Source: Paludibacter jiangxiensis
Lineage (GTDB): Bacteria > Bacteroidota > Bacteroidia > Bacteroidales > Paludibacteraceae
NCBI RefSeq assembly: GCF_001618385.1
Contig: NZ_BDCR01000003.1
Coordinates: 496,001 to 560,000 of the forward strand
Length of the DNA: 64,000 nt
Direction of reading: 5' to 3'
The notes under the pieces were generated by a model, which made no database searches, had not been told where the DNA came from, and worked only from the letters and a program-made list of their open reading frames with translations. The number at the start of each line of letters is the position of its first letter. Position 1 is the first letter of the stretch. Shown piece after piece: positions 59,966 through 64,000 of this stretch. The position numbers and the translations under genes were made by a program.

Positions 59966-61948
59966 TTACCGAGCTACCATCTGATTACGGATAAGCCGGT
60001 TATTGTACTGCTGAAGTATCGCTTTGATTTTCTGCGTCATCCGATTTACCACGACTGGTTCTTTATTCAACAGGTTATTGGTTAGCATTACGTCTTCTCT
60101 GAAGCGATAGAGCCCGATCGGATTTTTACCGTCGAACCGCAACATATAATCGCCTTCCATATATTGCATTACCCCACCATCGTCGTTCACCACAAAAGGA
60201 GCTCCATTCTTATCAAGCATATCGGCACCAAAGGCAAAATAGGGTTTCGGATAATGCAGGTAATCCAAAAGCGTAGGCATCACATTCAGCTGTTGCATCA
60301 CCCGGGTATCCTGCACCGGTGGCAGCGAATGATCGGGCGTGAAGAACACAATAGGAATTGCGAAATCGCCCAAGCCGTTCTTATATTCGTTGTGAACAAC
60401 TGCCGGCAACGAATGGTCAGCAGTGATTACGAAAATTGTATTCTTGTACCATGATTGTTGCGAAGCTGTTTTAAAGAAGCGTCGCAAAGCATAATCGGAG
60501 TAGCGGAGACATTTGTGCAAAGGAATTTTTCCCTCGGGAAATACATGCTGGTATTTTTCAGGTACGTGAAACGGATGATGCGACGAAAGAGTGAAAACGG
60601 TTGTCAGGAAAGGCTGACGAAAACTTCCCATTTTATTCGCAAAATACTGCAAAAATTCCTCGTCTTTTATCCCCCAAAAGCCATCAAAATCGGCATTATT
60701 ACCATATTCGTTCATCCCGTAATAGGCATCATATCCCAGCAATTTTGACATCGCATCAAAACCCATTGAACCATTGGGGGCACCATGAAAGAATGCAGTC
60801 TGATATCCTTCGTCTTTGAGTAGTGCCGCCAAACCTTTCATGTGATTACTGGCATAGCGACTAATAGCAAAAGGCTGATACAAAGAAGGAACGCTCGCCA
60901 GAACCGAAGGCATAGCTTCAATCGACTTGCGGCCGTTGGCAAAAGCATCGTAGTATGAGTGGCTGACCGAAATCAGAGAATCGAGAAATGGAGTATAACC
61001 TTTGTAGGTACCGTTTTCAAGGTAACGGTTCATCGATCCTACGTTTTCGCGGGCAAAACTCTCGAGAATAAGAATCACTACATTCTTTTTCTGAAATTTT
61101 TCATCCGTAAGATTCTTATGTATAGGAGAATAAATTGACTCAACCTCACTATCCGAATAATAGTGCTTTTCTTCCAGCACTTTCGCATTGATGGTACGCA
61201 GCATTGAAAACGGAGTATTGAGCACAATGCCCAGTTCGGCAGGATTATTCGCCTTGGCACCGGCATCAGCCAACGTGATCGGACGTGTGGTGCGGGTAAA
61301 CCCTCCACGGATTCCGGCAACAGACAAGCCGATGACCAATAAAAGAACGGCAAGCGTGACCGGATAAAAAAGCACCGGTTTCTTCGTCAGTTTGGAAGGT
61401 TCTGCCTTGCCGTAACTTTTCACCAGCACCACCATGAAGAAGATGAAGATGAATACCAGATACCAATACTGAAGGCAACCGGCGCCCAATATGGAGAGAA
61501 GATTGTTATTATTGCCGAATTCGGTAAAGAACGACCAGTCGGTACGGTGCAACGTAAAAGGAAAGTACGCAATATCAATCAAATTGACCATAATGGCCAC
61601 CCCGTTGGTTATAAAGAAGAGCCACTTGGTGACAGACTGGTAAATAGTGTGATAACGTATCCGCAAAGGGATGGATTGCAAGGCTATATTGAGAATATTG
61701 ACATAAAGAGCACCCGCCAAATCGAAACGCAACCCCTGCAACATCAACTCACCCAAATGACCCGGCGTCATATCTACAAACAAATGCCGGTTGAATACAT
61801 AAAACAGTAATCTGGTTACCGAAAAAAGCAGCATCACTACCAGGAAACGCCAGGCGATCATGACGTTAGCATTACTTATTATCAATGGGTTGATCCAAAA
61901 ACGTTTCCAGAATTTATTATCTCTCATCTTATTTCTTTTCGAAGTCAT
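59966..61948 (-). CDS. LTA synthase-like membrane phosphotransferase/sulfatase
   Basis: About 660 residues from Met32 of the open frame (61948; Met39 at 61927 also possible). The preceding codons to 62041 lie mostly in the dispersed repeat or its edge and are not likely translated. Five N-terminal transmembrane helices span about 20-220 from the start, then an alkaline-phosphatase-superfamily domain: NVVILILESFARENVG, nucleophile region FANGRKSIEAMPS (Ser where Gram-positive LtaS has Thr), and TADHSLPAV. Gram-negatives lack lipoteichoic acid; members often transfer phosphoglycerol or phosphoethanolamine to surface glycans. Substrate unknown. Confidence 0.87.
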   Translation of the reverse strand: MTSKRNKMRDNKFWKRFWINPLIISNANVMIAWRFLVVMLLFSVTRLLFYVFNRHLFVDMTPGHLGELMLQGLRFDLAGALYVNILNIALQSIPLRIRYHTIYQSVTKWLFFITNGVAIMVNLIDIAYFPFTLHRTDWSFFTEFGNNNNLLSILGAGCLQYWYLVFIFIFFMVVLVKSYGKAEPSKLTKKPVLFYPVTLAVLLLVIGLSVAGIRGGFTRTTRPITLADAGAKANNPAELGIVLNTPFSMLRTINAKVLEEKHYYSDSEVESIYSPIHKNLTDEKFQKKNVVILILESFARENVGSMNRYLENGTYKGYTPFLDSLISVSHSYYDAFANGRKSIEAMPSVLASVPSLYQPFAISRYASNHMKGLAALLKDEGYQTAFFHGAPNGSMGFDAMSKLLGYDAYYGMNEYGNNADFDGFWGIKDEEFLQYFANKMGSFRQPFLTTVFTLSSHHPFHVPEKYQHVFPEGKIPLHKCLRYSDYALRRFFKTASQQSWYKNTIFVITADHSLPAVVHNEYKNGLGDFAIPIVFFTPDHSLPPVQDTRVMQQLNVMPTLLDYLHYPKPYFAFGADMLDKNGAPFVVNDDGGVMQYMEGDYMLRFDGKNPIGLYRFREDVMLTNNLLNKEPVVVNRMTQKIKAILQQYNNRLIRNQMVAR

Positions 61949-61994
61949 TAATTGTACAGCGTCATCAGAAATTACGCATTTCAGAATTATGTAA

Positions 61995-62220
61995 GGGGCT
62001 TCCGCCCCTTTGACCCCGACTTCCTTTTTGTCTTGCCACAAAAAGGAAGCAAAAAGGTCAAGGCTATGCCCGCTTCGCTCAAAAAACCGGCGCTCGTCAA
62101 GCTAAATTGTCCAAACTTGCTCCTTCCTTTCGTCAGGAGCTTCAAACAATGGACAATTTTACGCTTGCCTCTCTGGTTTTTTGGCTCTCCGGACAAGGCC
62201 GATCCTAATCTGACGTAGCA
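61995..62220. repeat. Structured dispersed repeat, copy 2
   Basis: 226 bp, related to 35594-35840. Stem A GGGGC-TTCC-GCCCC (61995-62008). Stem B CTTCCTTTTTGT / ACAAAAAGGAAG (62020-62031 with 62038-62049). The core GCCCGCTTCGCTCAAAAAAC is identical to copy 1. Stem C pairs 62098-62102 with 62163-62167 (CAAGC/GCTTG) and 62104-62112 with 62151-62159 (AAATTGTCC/GGACAATTT), again with a bulged TAC on the 3' side. It ends GATCCTAATCTG. It is 82 bases before the mutL stop, between two minus-strand genes. Confidence 0.85.
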
Positions 62221-62301
62221 TCCTTTCGAAATTCAGTGTCTATTATTTGCCAAAATCTCAAATACGTAATCTTTGGTAGCGTCATCACGACACTGCCATT
62301 A

Positions 62302-64000
62302 TCAGAATTTTTTTTCAATCTCTTCGTTGCTCAGCACCACCACAATTTTCTTTCCATCCGGAGTATAATTGGGGTTTGAACAGGCAAACAGCTGCCCCAC
62401 CAAATGATCCATTTCTTCAAAAGCCATTGGTTGGCCATAGCCTACCGCAGCCGCTTTGGCCAGTGTAAGGGCTATGTTTTCGTGCAATACCTCTTTCACA
62501 TTGGCATCTTTATTTTTGATGCAGTCAATGATACTCTCCACAATAGGAAGAACATCCTTACCTTCGAGTCCGGCCGGAATACCGTTGATTGAGAACGTTT
62601 GTTTACCAAACAATGCTATATCAAGACCAACGCACCCCAGTTCGTCAATAGCCGTCTGTAACACAAGGGCATCTGCAGCATTTAGTTCCACTATTTCGGG
62701 GAAAAGCAACTGCTGCGAAATACCATGACGACTGTTGAGCTGTTCCATAAACTGCTCGAACAACACACGTACATGGGCTCTTTGCTTATCAATGAGCATT
62801 ACGCCTGATTTACCGCCGGTAATGATGTAACGGCCTTTGTACAAAAGGTAATTGCTTGTCTCCGGCAAAGGATCGGACTGATCTATCACTGACGAAAGTA
62901 AAGAAGGTACAACCATCGGTTCCATTTCGGCAACCGGAGGTTCGTACGATGGCTGTGATACCGGCTTTTCGAAATCCTGATACAATTTTTCCCAATTCAT
63001 AGGCGGACGGGAATAATTAGGTCGTTCCGAATGAGTCTCGAACGGATTGTAGGCAGGATTCACCTTTATCTGAGGCGGAATAGCAGGACGGCTCCTGTCG
63101 ATTACAGGAATATCGATGGCACCTTCCACATCAAATTCAATGCTTGGTACCGCATTCGACTTGCCGAGCACTTCTTTGATTGCAGCGGTAATAATCGGCC
63201 AGATAGCAGCTTCATTCTCAAATTTGATTTCTGTCTTTGTCGGGTGAATATTCACATCGATGCTACCCGGATCAATATCGAAATAGATGAAATAGTTTGG
63301 TCCTGCATCGTTTGCCAAAAGCCTGTCGTAAGCCTGCATTACCGCTTTGTGAAAATAGGGATGGCGCATATACCGTCCGTTCACAAAGAAATATTGATTG
63401 GCATTTCGCAGGGCAGTTTCTGGCGTCCCCACATAACCCGAGATATTGACTAACGTGGTAGTGGTGTCAATCGGAAGAAGCTGGCGGCTAAAATTATTGT
63501 TTTTGTTACCAAAAATATGCGCAATTCGCTGTCTTCTGTTAGTGGCAGCAAGTTCGTAAATCTCCGTATCGTTGTGTGTTAGCGAAAAATGCAATTCCGG
63601 GTATACCAAGGCAATCCGTATAAATTCCGTGATAATATGCCGGAGCTCGGTTTCGTTCGATTTGAGAAATTTTCTTCGGGCCGGAACGTTAAAAAAGAGA
63701 TTCTTAATAAAAAAAGAAGTCCCTGTCGGACAATTGCCCGGCTGCTGGCTTTCAACCTGCGACCCTGCAATATTGATGAAAGTTCCCAGTTCATCTTCTT
63801 TACGGCGTGTTCTCAATTCGACCTGCGCTACGGCAGCAATAGAAGCGAGCGCCTCTCCCCGAAATCCCATCGTACGCAGGGCAAACAAATCGGCAGCCGA
63901 ACTGATCTTTGAAGTAGCATGACGTTCGAATGCCATACGGGCATCCATTTCTGACATTCCCTTACCATCGTCTGTCACCTGAATCAGTGTTCGTCCTGCA
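62302..64000 (-). CDS. mutL: DNA mismatch repair protein MutL, 5' end outside the window
   Basis: At least 566 residues are visible and the frame is still open at the right edge, so the apparent GTG start at 63978 is internal. GHKL ATPase motifs: VTDDGKGM (Asp for Mg), HATSKI, TMGFRGEALASIAAV, then a GTSFFIKNLFFNVPARRKFLKS element and the DVNIHPTKTEIKF motif. A C-terminal dimerisation domain follows a Pro-rich linker. It couples mismatch recognition to strand incision. The endonuclease motif DQHA(x)2E is replaced by IDKQRAHVRVLFEQF, with His kept but context altered, so nuclease activity is uncertain. Confidence 0.94.
   Translation of the reverse strand, partial: AGRTLIQVTDDGKGMSEMDARMAFERHATSKISSAADLFALRTMGFRGEALASIAAVAQVELRTRRKEDELGTFINIAGSQVESQQPGNCPTGTSFFIKNLFFNVPARRKFLKSNETELRHIITEFIRIALVYPELHFSLTHNDTEIYELAATNRRQRIAHIFGNKNNNFSRQLLPIDTTTTLVNISGYVGTPETALRNANQYFFVNGRYMRHPYFHKAVMQAYDRLLANDAGPNYFIYFDIDPGSIDVNIHPTKTEIKFENEAAIWPIITAAIKEVLGKSNAVPSIEFDVEGAIDIPVIDRSRPAIPPQIKVNPAYNPFETHSERPNYSRPPMNWEKLYQDFEKPVSQPSYEPPVAEMEPMVVPSLLSSVIDQSDPLPETSNYLLYKGRYIITGGKSGVMLIDKQRAHVRVLFEQFMEQLNSRHGISQQLLFPEIVELNAADALVLQTAIDELGCVGLDIALFGKQTFSINGIPAGLEGKDVLPIVESIIDCIKNKDANVKEVLHENIALTLAKAAAVGYGQPMAFEEMDHLVGQLFACSNPNYTPDGKKIVVVLSNEEIEKKF

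Noticed and set aside
1-64000. CRISPR array, prophage, integrase or IS transposase
   Set aside because: No regularly spaced direct repeats and no reading frame with such motifs were found anywhere in the window.

Overview
The window reads as chromosome of a Bacteroidota bacterium, most likely an anaerobic Bacteroidales member (family or genus not determinable by eye; Paludibacter-like is only a guess). Supporting signs are promoters of the TTTG-N19/21-TAnnTTTG type, a complete Bat (aerotolerance) operon, Bacteroidota-restricted families (HYC_CC_PP, DUF4831, two ExbD genes with TonB), and anaerobic metabolism: ferredoxin-linked 2-oxoacid oxidoreductase, PPi-dependent phosphofructokinase, pyruvate phosphate dikinase and Fe-S serine dehydratase. 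No phage, integrase, IS transposase or CRISPR array was seen.

Layout. 1-3301: partial unknown gene, NAD synthetase, DoxX protein. 3357-11928 (minus): MoxR, DUF58, a BatD-like membrane protein, BatA, BatB, BatC, BatD, BatE. 12355-12959 (minus): rnpA-yidD. 13221-13308: tRNA-Ser(UGA). 13691-16429: four-subunit 2-oxoacid:ferredoxin oxidoreductase. 16609-22791: small membrane protein, PstS-like lipoprotein, TPR protein, ExbB-ExbD-ExbD-TonB. 22860-29663: HflX, LD-carboxypeptidase, PPDK, dipeptide epimerase-like enzyme. 29776-32107 (minus): small exported protein behind a short terminated leader, a LuxR-type regulator, and a RIC/YtfE-like protein without its iron ligands. 32149-35285 (minus): gnd-zwf-pgl, the oxidative pentose phosphate branch. 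35951-37150: serine dehydratase. 37220-45257 (minus): copper/silver efflux locus (HYC_CC_PP, HMA domain, CusA, CusC, CusB, metal-binding lipoprotein). 45366-46067 (minus): GNAT enzyme with a small upstream protein. 46422-55850: UvrA, DUF3147, DUF523, AICAR transformylase, PhzF, DUF2750, NnrE/NnrD, DUF4831. 55926-64000 (minus): Lys/Ala-rich exported protein, DUF4878 lipoprotein, MscL, FolK, PFP, LTA-synthase-like protein, MutL (runs off the window).

The main discovery candidate is a structured dispersed repeat of about 230-250 bp, present twice (35594-35840 and 61995-62220). The arms of its largest stem differ almost completely in sequence between copies yet stay complementary, and a second stem has one compensatory A-T to C-G change. 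That is what selection on a folded RNA or DNA structure would leave. Other palindromic intergenic elements lie at 40316-40356, 49303-49345, 50273-50462 and 50541-50600. A second candidate is a promoter with a 14-bp palindrome in its spacer, driving a roughly 80-nt transcript that ends in an intrinsic terminator at 30202-30294.
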